Part shown: positions 16,467-24,406 of the stretch, piece by piece | How the letters are laid out: each line of letters starts with the position of its first letter | Position numbering within the stretch: position 1 is the first letter of the stretch | NCBI GenBank assembly: GCA_910577925.1 | Contig: CAJTOI010000007.1 | Location: forward strand, 1 to 64,000 | DNA length: 64,000 nt | DNA from: an uncultured Roseburia sp. | Lineage (GTDB): Bacteria; Bacillota; Clostridia; Lachnospirales; Lachnospiraceae | Direction of reading: 5' to 3' | Made by a program: the position numbers and the translations under genes | The notes under the pieces: generated by a model | The model's database searches: none | What the model was told of the DNA's origin: nothing | Seen by the model: the letters and a program-made list of their open reading frames with translations, nothing else

Positions 16467-17794
16467 TCAAAATCAGTCTGCCGCCGAAGGCGGCGGAGAT
16501 TATAGACAGACTTGAGGCCCGCGGCTATGAGGCATATGCGGTCGGAGGCTGTGTGCGGGATTCGATACTGGGAAGACAGCCGCAGGACTGGGATATCACA
16601 ACTTCCGCCGCGCCGCATGAGGTCAAGGCGGTCTTTTCCCATACGATTGATACGGGGATTGCGCATGGAACGGTGACTGTGATGCTCGGGCGTGAAGGGT
16701 TTGAAGTCACGACCTACCGCATTGACGGAGAGTATGAGGATGCCAGGCATCCGAAAGAGGTCCGGTTTACCCCGGATCTGCTTGAAGATTTAAAGCGCCG
16801 CGATTTTACCGTCAACGCGATGGCGTACAATGAGACGAAGGGGCTTGTCGACGCCTTTGACGGCATCAAAGATTTAAAGCGGGGCGTGATACGGTGTGTG
16901 GGAAACGCAAAAGACCGTTTTACCGAGGATGCGCTGCGCATGCTGCGCGCCGTGCGTTTTGCCGCACAGCTCGGTTTTGCGGTGGAGGAAGAGACGGCGG
17001 AGGCCATGCGGGCGCTCGCCGGCAATATCGCAAAGGTCAGCGCGGAGCGCATACAGATGGAGCTGGTAAAGCTGCTGTTGTCTCCGCATCCCGAAGAACT
17101 GAGGCTTGCTTATGAGACAGGCCTTACCGGGGTGTTTCTGCCGGAGTTTGACCGCATGATGGAGACGCCGCAGAATCATCCGCACCACTGCCATACGGTG
17201 GGGGAGCACACGATTTTGGCAGTCGCAAATATCCGGGCGGACCGCGTGCTGCGGCTTTCGATGCTGTTTCACGATATTGCGAAACCAAAGTGCAGGACTA
17301 CAGACGAGAACGGGACGGATCACTTTCACGGACATCAGCAGGCGGGAAGCGAGATGACGAGGCAGATACTGCGGCGCTTAAAGTTTGACAATGACACGAC
17401 GGGTCGGGTGTGCCGTCTCGTGCGGTGGCACGATGACAGACCGGAGCTTTCGGAGAAAAGCGTGCGGAGGGCGGTCAGCCGCATCGGCTTTGCACAGTAC
17501 CCGGAGCTGTTTGAGGTAAAACGAGCGGACATTCTGGCGCAGAGCGATTACAGGCGTCCGGAAAAGCTCGCGTATGTGGACGCCTACGAGAGGATTTACC
17601 GCGAGATACGGAAGCGGCGGCAGTGTCTTTGCTTAAAAGACCTGGCGGTCACGGGGCGCGATCTGATAGAGTCGGCAGGAATGAAGCCGGGGCCGGGGCT
17701 CGGGGCGGTTTTGGAGGAGCTGCTTGAGGCAGTGCTTGAGGACCCGGAAAAAAATACAAGGGAAACGCTGCTTGCCCTTGCAAAAAAGTCATGA
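16463..17794 (+). CDS. cca: CCA tRNA nucleotidyltransferase
   Basis: Adds or repairs the 3' CCA of tRNAs; this matters here because none of the three tRNA genes in the window encodes CCA. The 443-residue product starts at a TTG that overlaps the proS stop (TTGA). The nucleotidyltransferase head shows GGCVRD and the metal-binding DWD, then RRDFTVNAMAY (class II). An RNA-binding domain follows, then an HD domain with HDIAKP and WHDDRPE. The HD domain is common in clostridial versions and may remove 2',3'-cyclic phosphates (inference). Confidence 0.93.
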   Translation: MIKISLPPKAAEIIDRLEARGYEAYAVGGCVRDSILGRQPQDWDITTSAAPHEVKAVFSHTIDTGIAHGTVTVMLGREGFEVTTYRIDGEYEDARHPKEVRFTPDLLEDLKRRDFTVNAMAYNETKGLVDAFDGIKDLKRGVIRCVGNAKDRFTEDALRMLRAVRFAAQLGFAVEEETAEAMRALAGNIAKVSAERIQMELVKLLLSPHPEELRLAYETGLTGVFLPEFDRMMETPQNHPHHCHTVGEHTILAVANIRADRVLRLSMLFHDIAKPKCRTTDENGTDHFHGHQQAGSEMTRQILRRLKFDNDTTGRVCRLVRWHDDRPELSEKSVRRAVSRIGFAQYPELFEVKRADILAQSDYRRPEKLAYVDAYERIYREIRKRRQCLCLKDLAVTGRDLIESAGMKPGPGLGAVLEELLEAVLEDPEKNTRETLLALAKKS

Positions 17795-17865
17795 TTTCGG
17801 GAACCCTTTCATATGATGAAGAGACACGGTGCAAGACCGTAATTCAATCATATGGAGGGGTTTTC

Positions 17866-18846
17866 TTGTATAATCGGCCGGAACAGGTATTAGAACAATA
17901 TGAGCTGGAAGTAAAATCTGTCTCGAAGGGGCGTGAGAGCTACATCTGCGATACAGATCAGGGGCAGAAACTGTTAAAAGAATACCGCGGCTCGAGGGAG
18001 CGGGCGGAATTTCTTGCGAAAATGCTGGAGCATTTATATCATCAGGGACTTCTGGTGGAGCGGATCTGCTGCACGAGAGAGGGGAGCCCGATTGCCGTGG
18101 GAGAAGATGAGACGAAATATATTTTAAAGGATGCCGTTTTCGGCGCGGAGTGCGATACCAAGAACAGGGATGAGATGGTGGCTGCAGTACAGCGCCTTGC
18201 AAAGCTGCATGACGCCGCGGAGGCATACCGTGGGGAGATTCCCGATTTTGTCATGGCAAATCAGAAGGAACTCCTGTTTTTGTATGAGAAGCATAACAGA
18301 GAGTTAAATAAAGTAAAAAATTACATACGGGCCAAAAAGAAAAAGAATGAGTTTGAGATGCTTTTTCTGGGGCAGTACAGCCGGTTTGCCGGAAAGGCGC
18401 TGGAGGTTACGGAGCAGCTTGCCAAGCTTGAGATGGAGAGCGGGCTGGTCGGGTTCTGCCATGGGGATTTCAACCAGCACAATGTGGTATTTCGAAAAAA
18501 GGAAATTGCGCTGGTTCACTTTGAGAGTTTTTCGTATCAGATGCGGGTGAGTGATCTCGCGAATTTCATGCGGAAAATGATGGAAAAAAACAATTGGAAT
18601 ACGGGGCTCGGCATAGACTTTGTGAGTGCGTACGACCGGGTGCGCAAGCTGTCTCCAAAGGAACTGCGGTATCTGTATCTGTACCTTGCCTACCCGGAAA
18701 AATACTGGAAAATAGCAAATCACTATTACAATGCACACAAGGCATGGATATCGGGGCGCAACATCGAAAAATTAGAACGCTTCATCGCGCAGGAGGAAGA
18801 ACGCGGACACTTCCTGGAAATGTTATTTCACTTTACCGCAAAATAG
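17866..18846 (+). CDS. CotS-family spore coat kinase-like protein
   Basis: 326 residues from a TTG at 17866, chosen because GGAGGGG lies 5 bases upstream and because family members begin with a YxRPExVLEQYELEV-like stretch; an ATG at 17791 overlapping cca is the alternative. The fold is that of aminoglycoside/choline kinase-like proteins of the CotS family, with HGDFNQHNV near residue 230 in place of the catalytic loop. The usual DFD metal-binding motif is replaced by HFESF, so activity is doubtful. CotS proteins are assembled into the spore coat. Its place after proS-cca is unusual for a sporulation gene. Confidence 0.8.
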   Translation: MYNRPEQVLEQYELEVKSVSKGRESYICDTDQGQKLLKEYRGSRERAEFLAKMLEHLYHQGLLVERICCTREGSPIAVGEDETKYILKDAVFGAECDTKNRDEMVAAVQRLAKLHDAAEAYRGEIPDFVMANQKELLFLYEKHNRELNKVKNYIRAKKKKNEFEMLFLGQYSRFAGKALEVTEQLAKLEMESGLVGFCHGDFNQHNVVFRKKEIALVHFESFSYQMRVSDLANFMRKMMEKNNWNTGLGIDFVSAYDRVRKLSPKELRYLYLYLAYPEKYWKIANHYYNAHKAWISGRNIEKLERFIAQEEERGHFLEMLFHFTAK

Positions 18847-18878
18847 TGTATAATGTTCGGGAAAGGGCAGAGGCAAGT

Positions 18879-18928
18879 ACCCGAAGAAACAGCTGCAGGG
18901 CTTGTCCGAGCAGCTGTTTCTTTGGGTA
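18879..18928 (+). terminator. Long hairpin after cotS-like gene
   Basis: ACCCGAAGAAACAGCTG pairs almost perfectly with CAGCTGTTTCTTTGGGT (one G-U) around a 14-base loop. Only a short T-rich stretch follows, so it may terminate weakly or protect the message end. Confidence 0.55.
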
Positions 18929-18950
18929 TTTGGCGAGCGAAGCGAGCCCC

Positions 18951-19110
18951 GGGAAACGAAGTTTTCCGGGGCTCTGCCCGTGCCCAGGGCGAATGACGCG
19001 AGCGAGATGGAGCAAAGCGGAATCAAGCGCACCGCGTAAGGGGAAACGAAGTTTTCCGGGGCTCTGCCCGCACCAGGGCGAATGCCCGAATCAGGAATGA
19101 CGTGAGCAAA
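18951..19110 (+). repeat. Direct repeat, 90-bp period, with palindromic cores
   Basis: A 30-base unit beginning GGGAAACGAAGTTTTCCGGG occurs identically at 18951-18980 and 19041-19070. Both copies are followed by CCAGGGCGAATG, and GAATGACGyGAGCrAratGGAG also recurs (18991 and 19096). The unit holds an imperfect palindrome (GGAAAC/GTTTTCC), and a second palindromic word GGCGAGCGAAGCGAGCC precedes the first copy. It fills the gap before the lipoprotein gene. Confidence 0.85.
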
Positions 19111-19122
19111 ATGGAGGAAAAC

Positions 19123-20475
19123 GTGAAGATAAAAGGATTTTTGACAGCAGTACTGCTTTTGGCGGTTTTTATGACTGCCGGATGCGGCAAACCAAAGGGA
19201 GACGGCTATGTAATCGGACAGCAGTATTATGTGCCGGAGGCTGAGAAGACCGACGAGGAGGCGTCGGAGTTCGTCGAGGCCACGGAGGAGACCGCGGACG
19301 AGATAGGTTCCGACTTATTTCTGATTACGAATAACGATATGCAGGCGGAATGTCTCATATTAAAGCAGCTTGCCTCGGGAAAACAGTATATGTATTACTA
19401 TTCCGTTACCACACGGTTTCTGGACAAATACGGAAACCGGGCATCGGCGTCTTATTTTGAGCCGGGCCGGGTGATCGTCATCGGGAAAAAGGATATACAG
19501 GGGAGACTGCTTGAGGCATCCGTATCGGATGCGGTCTGGGAGTATCCCGATGTCACACGCTATTCGGTGGACGAGGAACGCGGCGTATTTCAGATCGCGG
19601 AGACGAATTATTCATACGGAGAACATCTTTTCGTACACTCCGACGGGCAGGAGACGGAGCTTTCCGACCTAAACGAGCTTGACACGCTTAGGATTGTCGG
19701 CATCGGAAAGGAAATACTGTCGGTGTCCGTTACGACAGGGCACGGAGAGCTGCAGTTTGCCAACACCGATCTGTTCGAGGGAAGCTTTGCTCAGATCGGC
19801 AGCAAGATTTTTTCCGAGGTGACGAAGGATATGTCGATGGAGCTGCCGGAGGGGACTTATGTGGTGGCGGTGGCGAATAAAGGCTACGGCGGCAGCACGG
19901 AGGTGGAAGTCGCGCGCGGTAAGACCACCGTCCTTGACCTTGACACGATAAAAGGGGAGGGCCCCAAATACAGCAGCATCCTGTTTGCGGTCGACGTGGA
20001 AGGCGCGACGGTGAGCATTGACGGCGAAGCGGTAGACTACAGTGAGCCGGTGTCCGTGCAGTATGGAGTGCACAGCCTCCAGGTTTCTGCGGACTCCTAT
20101 GAGACCTACAGCAAAAAATTATTTGTCAATTCCGAAAAGGCGACCATTATTGTCGGGCTCACAGGGGAGAGTATTTCGGATGACGGAGAAAAGGACAGCG
20201 AGAAGAAGGATACGGACAAGGACGAGAAAGACGGGGAAGACGAGAAGGAAGGCAGCAGCGTAAATCCGGGCAGCCTTGCGGGGACACTTGCGGGGAGCAA
20301 GGCATCGGGGAATACGACGGGAAACGGCGCGGCAGGGAGCAAATCGACAGGCGCCGCGAGCGAGGCGGAGCTGGATGCGATTGTAGAAAGTCTGCTGGAT
20401 GATGACGAAAAATCCTCCGATTATTTGTCGACAATTGCCGATTTGTTGAAAACTTTGACGGGAACGGACAAATAA
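19123..20475 (+). CDS. PEGA-domain lipoprotein
   Basis: 450 residues from GTG 19123, chosen because GGAGG lies 5 bases upstream and because the product then opens with a clean lipoprotein signal (MKIKGFLTAVLLLAVFM, TAGC). Residues ~60-270 form beta-rich repeats without a clear family match. Residues ~280-345 contain a PEGA-type domain (VDVEGATVSIDGEAVDY to QYGVHSLQVSADSYETYS). The tail is a Glu/Asp/Lys-rich then Ser/Gly/Ala-rich low-complexity linker and a short helix. It should sit on the outer face of the membrane; function unknown. Upstream starts at 19102 or 19111 lie within a repeat copy. Confidence 0.75.
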   Translation: MKIKGFLTAVLLLAVFMTAGCGKPKGDGYVIGQQYYVPEAEKTDEEASEFVEATEETADEIGSDLFLITNNDMQAECLILKQLASGKQYMYYYSVTTRFLDKYGNRASASYFEPGRVIVIGKKDIQGRLLEASVSDAVWEYPDVTRYSVDEERGVFQIAETNYSYGEHLFVHSDGQETELSDLNELDTLRIVGIGKEILSVSVTTGHGELQFANTDLFEGSFAQIGSKIFSEVTKDMSMELPEGTYVVAVANKGYGGSTEVEVARGKTTVLDLDTIKGEGPKYSSILFAVDVEGATVSIDGEAVDYSEPVSVQYGVHSLQVSADSYETYSKKLFVNSEKATIIVGLTGESISDDGEKDSEKKDTDKDEKDGEDEKEGSSVNPGSLAGTLAGSKASGNTTGNGAAGSKSTGAASEAELDAIVESLLDDDEKSSDYLSTIADLLKTLTGTDK

Positions 20476-20488
20476 CACGGAAAAGTAC

Positions 20489-20517
20489 TTGAAAAATAGG
20501 GAGTACAAAGATAATAT
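20489..20517 (+). promoter_or_regulatory. Promoter of pgcA
   Basis: TTGAAA at 20489-20494 and TAATAT at 20512-20517 are 17 bp apart, just upstream of the ATG at 20547. Confidence 0.65.
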
Positions 20518-20546
20518 AAGTTTATAAAATACAGGAGGACACAGGT

Positions 20547-22280
20547 ATGGGTTATAGAGAAAATTACGAAGCATGGTTGAACAATCCTTACTTTGATGAG
20601 GCAACCAGACAGGAGCTGCGCGGCATTGCTCAGGATGAGAAGGAAATCGAGGAACGCTTTTATATGGATCTGGAGTTCGGCACGGCAGGACTTCGGGGCG
20701 TGATCGGCGCAGGGACCAACCGCATGAATATTTACACGGTGCGCAAGGCGACCCAGGGGCTTGCCAATTACATCGGTAAGGTGGGCGCAAAGGACAAGGG
20801 TGTTGCCATCGCTTATGATTCGAGAAGAATGTCGCCGGAGTTCGCCAATGAGGCGGCCTGCTGCCTGGCAGCCAACGGTATTAAAGCGTATGTGTTTGAG
20901 TCGCTGCGCCCGACACCGGAGCTGTCCTATGCAGTCCGGAAATTAGGCTGTACCGCAGGCATCAACATCACGGCGAGCCATAATCCGCCTGAGTACAACG
21001 GATATAAAGTATACTGGGAGGACGGCGCACAGATTACGCCGCCGCACGATACCGGTATCATGGATGAGGTGCGGGCGGTCACGGATTACGCTACGGTGAA
21101 GACAATGGGGCTTGCGGAGGCGAAAGAAGCCGGACTGTATCAGACGATCGGGGCGGATATCGACGACCCGTACATGGAAGAACTCAAAAAGCTTGTGCTG
21201 CATCAGGACTGCATCGATGCGGTTGCGGATGAGATGAAGATCGTATACACACCGCTCCACGGAACCGGCAATATCCCGGTGCGCCGCGTGCTTGCGGAGC
21301 TCGGCTTTAAAAACGTATACGTGGTACCCGAGCAGGAGCTTCCCGACGGAGAATTCCCGACGGTCAGCTATCCGAACCCGGAGGCGGAGGAGGCGTTTAC
21401 GCTCGGACTTGCCCTCGGTAAGAAAGTCGATGCGGATCTGATCCTTGCGACAGACCCGGATGCGGACCGTCTGGGCGTGTATGTAAAGGATTCGAAGACC
21501 GGAGAATATCACAGCCTGACCGGAAATATGTCCGGCTGTCTGATTGGGGACTATGTGATCGGACAGAGAAAGGAACAGTCCGGGCTGCCCGAGGACGGCG
21601 CGTTTATCCGTTCGATTGTATCGACCAATATGGCGGATGCGATCGCGGCTCACTACGGCATCCGTCTGGTGGAAGTGCTGACCGGATTTAAATTTATCGG
21701 ACAGAAGATGCTGGAGTTCGAGACGAAGGGCACGGGAACCTACCTGTTCGGTATGGAGGAGAGCTACGGCTGTCTGACCGGTACATACGCGAGGGACAAG
21801 GATGCCGTTGTGGCTTCGATGGCGCTCTGCGAGGCGGCGGCTTACTATAAGACGAAAAACATGACGCTGTGGGATGCGATGCTGGCGATGTACGAGAAGT
21901 ACGGATACTACAAGGACGATGTTACCTCCATCACACTCAAGGGAATCGAGGGACTCGCGAAGATCCAGGAGATTATGAATACCCTGCGCGAGAACGCGCC
22001 GTCCGAGATCGGCGGTTATGCGGTCCGCAGAGTCAGAGATTACAAAAACAACACGATTACGGACAGCGAGAGTGGAGCCGTAACACCGACCGGACTTCCG
22101 TCGTCGAATGTTCTGTACTATGAGATGGAGGACGACACCTGGGTATGCGTCAGACCGTCCGGAACGGAACCCAAAGTAAAATTTTATCTCGGCGTAAAGG
22201 GAAGCTCGCTTGAGGACGCGGATAACAAATCAAAAGAATTGTCAAAAGCGGTGCTGGCGATGATTGACAAAATGCTTTAA
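20547..22280 (+). CDS. pgcA: Phosphoglucomutase/phosphomannomutase
   Basis: Interconverts glucose-1-phosphate and glucose-6-phosphate (alpha-phosphohexomutase family). 577 residues, the size of the Firmicute PgcA type. The phosphoserine lies in TASHNPPEYNGYK near residue 145, the metal-binding loop is ATDPDADRLG near 307, the sugar-binding loop is in GMEESYG, and the phosphate-binding loop is RPSGTEPKVKFY near 540. AGGAGG precedes the ATG. It has its own promoter and no obvious operon partner. Confidence 0.92.
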   Translation: MGYRENYEAWLNNPYFDEATRQELRGIAQDEKEIEERFYMDLEFGTAGLRGVIGAGTNRMNIYTVRKATQGLANYIGKVGAKDKGVAIAYDSRRMSPEFANEAACCLAANGIKAYVFESLRPTPELSYAVRKLGCTAGINITASHNPPEYNGYKVYWEDGAQITPPHDTGIMDEVRAVTDYATVKTMGLAEAKEAGLYQTIGADIDDPYMEELKKLVLHQDCIDAVADEMKIVYTPLHGTGNIPVRRVLAELGFKNVYVVPEQELPDGEFPTVSYPNPEAEEAFTLGLALGKKVDADLILATDPDADRLGVYVKDSKTGEYHSLTGNMSGCLIGDYVIGQRKEQSGLPEDGAFIRSIVSTNMADAIAAHYGIRLVEVLTGFKFIGQKMLEFETKGTGTYLFGMEESYGCLTGTYARDKDAVVASMALCEAAAYYKTKNMTLWDAMLAMYEKYGYYKDDVTSITLKGIEGLAKIQEIMNTLRENAPSEIGGYAVRRVRDYKNNTITDSESGAVTPTGLPSSNVLYYEMEDDTWVCVRPSGTEPKVKFYLGVKGSSLEDADNKSKELSKAVLAMIDKML

Positions 22281-22294
22281 AGAAGGGATTTTTC

Positions 22295-22323
22295 TTGACA
22301 AAGCAAATAAAAACAAGTATATA
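22295..22323 (+). promoter_or_regulatory. Promoter of hup
   Basis: TTGACA at 22295-22300 and TATATA at 22318-22323 are 17 bp apart. The transcript would carry a ~60-base leader with a 6-bp hairpin (AGGTGT/ACACCT) at 22332-22353. Confidence 0.75.
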
Positions 22324-22394
22324 TATGAGGTAGGTGTTACGCGGATGACACCTTGACGCATTTTATTTGAAAATCCAGAGGAGGAATTTTTAAC

Positions 22395-22670
22395 ATGAAC
22401 AAGGCAGAGTTAGTTGCAGCTATGGCAGAGAAAACCGACTTAAGCAAAAAAGATGCTGAGGCAGCTTTGAAGGCTTTCACTGACGTTGTTGCTGAGGAAT
22501 TAAAAAAAGGCGAGAAAATACAGTTAGTAGGATTCGGTACGTTTGAGGTGTCTGAGAGAGCGGCGAGAACCGGAAGAAACCCGCAGACCGGAAAAGAGAT
22601 GACAATTCCGGCTTCCAAGTCTCCGAAGTTTAAAGCCGGTAAAGCTTTAAAAGATATGATTAACGAATAA
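22395..22670 (+). CDS. hup: HU-type DNA-binding protein
   Basis: 91-residue histone-like protein that bends and compacts DNA as a dimer. It begins MNKAELVAAMAEKTDLSKKD and has the GFGTFEVSERAARTGRNPQT stretch with the DNA-intercalating proline arm, and ends in the usual FKAGKALKDMINE. GGAGG precedes the ATG. A strong promoter and strong terminator make it a single, probably highly expressed gene. Its codon choice is more AT-rich than that of its neighbours, as is common for highly expressed genes. Confidence 0.96.
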   Translation: MNKAELVAAMAEKTDLSKKDAEAALKAFTDVVAEELKKGEKIQLVGFGTFEVSERAARTGRNPQTGKEMTIPASKSPKFKAGKALKDMINE

Positions 22671-22687
22671 GCAGATAGATGTTACCG

Positions 22688-22719
22688 TGAAGTGCCGGCT
22701 CGCCGGCACTTCATTTTTA
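22688..22719 (+). terminator. hup terminator
   Basis: TGAAGTGCCGG and CCGGCACTTCA form a perfect 11-bp stem followed by a T-run. Confidence 0.9.
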
Positions 22720-22772
22720 AATAGAAAGACAGTTTTGCGGAGCGCGCTGTCTTCTGCCCGGAAAGGAGAGTT

Positions 22773-23015
22773 ATGCGTTTAGACAAATTTCTGAAAGTAT
22801 CGCGTATTATTAAGCGACGCACGGTAGCGAACGAGGCCTGCGACGCGGGACGCGTGAGCGTCAACGGGAAGCCGGCAAAGGCGTCGGTCAATGTCAAAGT
22901 CGGCGATATCATTGAGATCGCCTTCGGGACAAAGACGGTGAAAGTGCGCGTGCTGGACTTACAGGACACGACGAAAAAGGACGAGGCAAAAGATTTATTT
23001 GAATATGTATCATAA
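22773..23015 (+). CDS. rqcP: S4-domain ribosome-associated protein RqcP
   Basis: 80 residues, almost all an S4 RNA-binding domain (MRLDKFLKVSRIIKRRTVAN through GKPAKASVNVKVGDIIEI). Homologous to YabO/RqcP of Bacillus subtilis, which works with RqcH in adding alanine tails to stalled nascent chains on 50S subunits. As in B. subtilis it stands directly before yabP and yabQ, which supports the assignment. GGAGAG precedes the ATG. Confidence 0.88.
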   Translation: MRLDKFLKVSRIIKRRTVANEACDAGRVSVNGKPAKASVNVKVGDIIEIAFGTKTVKVRVLDLQDTTKKDEAKDLFEYVS

Positions 23016-23069
23016 AAGAGGACACCTTCCAATATATTTATCTATATAAAGACAGCGGGAGGTTATTTT

Positions 23070-23360
23070 ATGGAAGACAGAAACGGCAATACGACGAAAG
23101 CACATAAAGTCCTGCTTGCAAACCGAAAGAGCGGCGCATTTACCGGCGTGGTGGATGTGCTGTCCTTTGATGTGGCGGAGATTCTGCTGGAGACGGAGCT
23201 TGGGATGCTGCTGATAAAGGGACATGATCTGCACGTAAACCGACTGAGTCTCGAAAAGGGAGAAATCGACATTGAAGGGCGCATTGATTCTCTGGCTTAT
23301 TCCGAGGTAAAGAATATGGGAAAACAGACGGAGTCACTCTTAGGAAGGCTGTTTCGATAG
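23070..23360 (+). CDS. yabP: Sporulation protein YabP
   Basis: 96-residue protein with the YabP/YqfC-family pattern (HKVLLANRKSGAFTGVVDVLS, GHDLHVNRLSLEKGEIDIEG). In B. subtilis it is made in the mother cell under sigma-E and is needed for proper cortex formation. It ends immediately before the yabQ ATG, so both are made from one message. I could not identify a confident sigma-E promoter in the 54-base gap after rqcP. Confidence 0.9.
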   Translation: MEDRNGNTTKAHKVLLANRKSGAFTGVVDVLSFDVAEILLETELGMLLIKGHDLHVNRLSLEKGEIDIEGRIDSLAYSEVKNMGKQTESLLGRLFR

Positions 23361-23813
23361 ATGCAGATCAGTGAGACGATTGGACAGGAAGCGGATTTTC
23401 TCGGAATTGCGATTCTGGTGGGAGCGGCGTTGTTTTTGCTGTATGATATGCTGCGCATTTTCCGCAGGATTATTCCCCACGGCAATTTGTGGATCGGGGC
23501 GGAGGACTTTCTATACTGGCTGGTGTGCACCGGCGTTGTCTTCGTGATGCTCTACCGGGAAAATGACGGCATGGTGCGCGGCTTTGCGTTCGGCGGCGTG
23601 CTTTTGGGAATGTTTTTTTACTATTTGCTGCTCAGCAGATATGTGGTGCGGATCAATGTGCTGGTCTGGAAGACGGCGCTGGGATTTTTCGGAAGAATTT
23701 TCGGCGTGGTATTGCGCCCGGCCAGAAAGGTTTTTAAAATTACGGCCGGATTTTTCAGAAAACAATTGAAAAAAATATGGAAAGCAGTTAAAATGGGCTT
23801 ATGTAAACTATAA
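23361..23813 (+). CDS. yabQ: Spore cortex biosynthesis protein YabQ
   Basis: 150-residue membrane protein with about four hydrophobic helices in the first 100 residues and a basic C-terminal tail rich in Phe, Arg and Lys. YabQ is needed for the spore cortex in B. subtilis and lies in the same gene order there. Its ATG touches the yabP stop. Confidence 0.88.
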   Translation: MQISETIGQEADFLGIAILVGAALFLLYDMLRIFRRIIPHGNLWIGAEDFLYWLVCTGVVFVMLYRENDGMVRGFAFGGVLLGMFFYYLLLSRYVVRINVLVWKTALGFFGRIFGVVLRPARKVFKITAGFFRKQLKKIWKAVKMGLCKL

Positions 23814-23832
23814 TTTCTATGAGGGATCCGAG

Positions 23833-24132
23833 ATGGCAGCAAAGAGACGAAAAATGAATCATAACCGCGCCGGCAAGTGGTGTATCAGTCTGATACTGCT
23901 TGCTTTTGTGGGGGTTATGTCGATTCAGACGATAAAACTTCATCAGAAAGCCGAGGAATATGCGAGGAGGCAGGCGGAGCTTCAGCTTCAGCTTGACCGC
24001 GAGACCGCAAGGCAGGAAGAACTTGAAGCGTATGAGAGCTACACGCATTCTTCCGAATATGTTGAGGATGTGGCGAAGAGTAAATTGGGACTTGCCTACG
24101 ACAACGAGATTATATTTAAGGAAACGGATTAA
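23833..24132 (+). CDS. divIC: Septum formation initiator DivIC/FtsL family
   Basis: 99 residues: a basic cytoplasmic start (MAAKRRKMNHNRAGK), one membrane helix (~17-36), a coiled coil (KLHQKAEEYARRQAELQLQL) and a C-terminal EYVEDVAKSKLGLAYDNEIIF segment that is diagnostic of DivIC. It belongs to the divisome complex with FtsL and DivIB. Order yabP-yabQ-divIC matches B. subtilis. Confidence 0.9.
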   Translation: MAAKRRKMNHNRAGKWCISLILLAFVGVMSIQTIKLHQKAEEYARRQAELQLQLDRETARQEELEAYESYTHSSEYVEDVAKSKLGLAYDNEIIFKETD

Positions 24133-24157
24133 AACGCGAAGGTCCGCGGCTGCGGAG

Positions 24158-24191
24158 GGAACTGTTACGGATGGTAACGGTTCTTTTTTTA
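24158..24191 (+). terminator. Terminator after divIC
   Basis: GAACTGTTAC pairs with GTAACGGTTC (one G-U) around a five-base loop, followed by eight T. Confidence 0.85.
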
Positions 24192-24278
24192 TGCCTGCAG
24201 ACGCGTGCCGTTACATGATTTTCCTAAATCGCGTGAAGCGGTTCGAATTCCCTGAAAAAGACAAAGCGGCCGCTTTTT

Positions 24279-24343
24279 TGGCGAAAAGTTTTTGAAAACC
24301 GGTTCAGACTTTGACAAACATTTTTGCGGACGGCTCCTATAAT
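24279..24343 (+). promoter_or_regulatory. spoIIE promoter with 21-bp spacer and Spo0A box
   Basis: TTGACA at 24311-24316 and TATAAT at 24338-24343 are both perfect but 21 bp apart, too far for ordinary sigma-A use. TGGCGAA at 24279-24285 matches the Spo0A box TGNCGAA, and TGACAAA at 24312-24318, overlapping the -35, differs from it by one base. Spo0A-activated sigma-A promoters of B. subtilis spoIIE and spoIIG have this same long spacing. Confidence 0.75.
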
Positions 24344-24406
24344 CAAATACGCTTGCCCGCAAAAAAATCAGGTGTAAATGAGGCAGGCGGAAAGGGAGAT
24401 AGACGT

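Noticed and set aside
18594..19100. 168-codon frame overlapping the cotS-like gene and the repeat region
   Set aside because: It runs through the end of a real gene in another frame, a hairpin and the repeats; no start signal and no protein-like composition.
24311..24406. TTG at 24311 as spoIIE start
   Set aside because: That TTG is part of the -35 hexamer TTGACA; ATG 24407 has a ribosome site.
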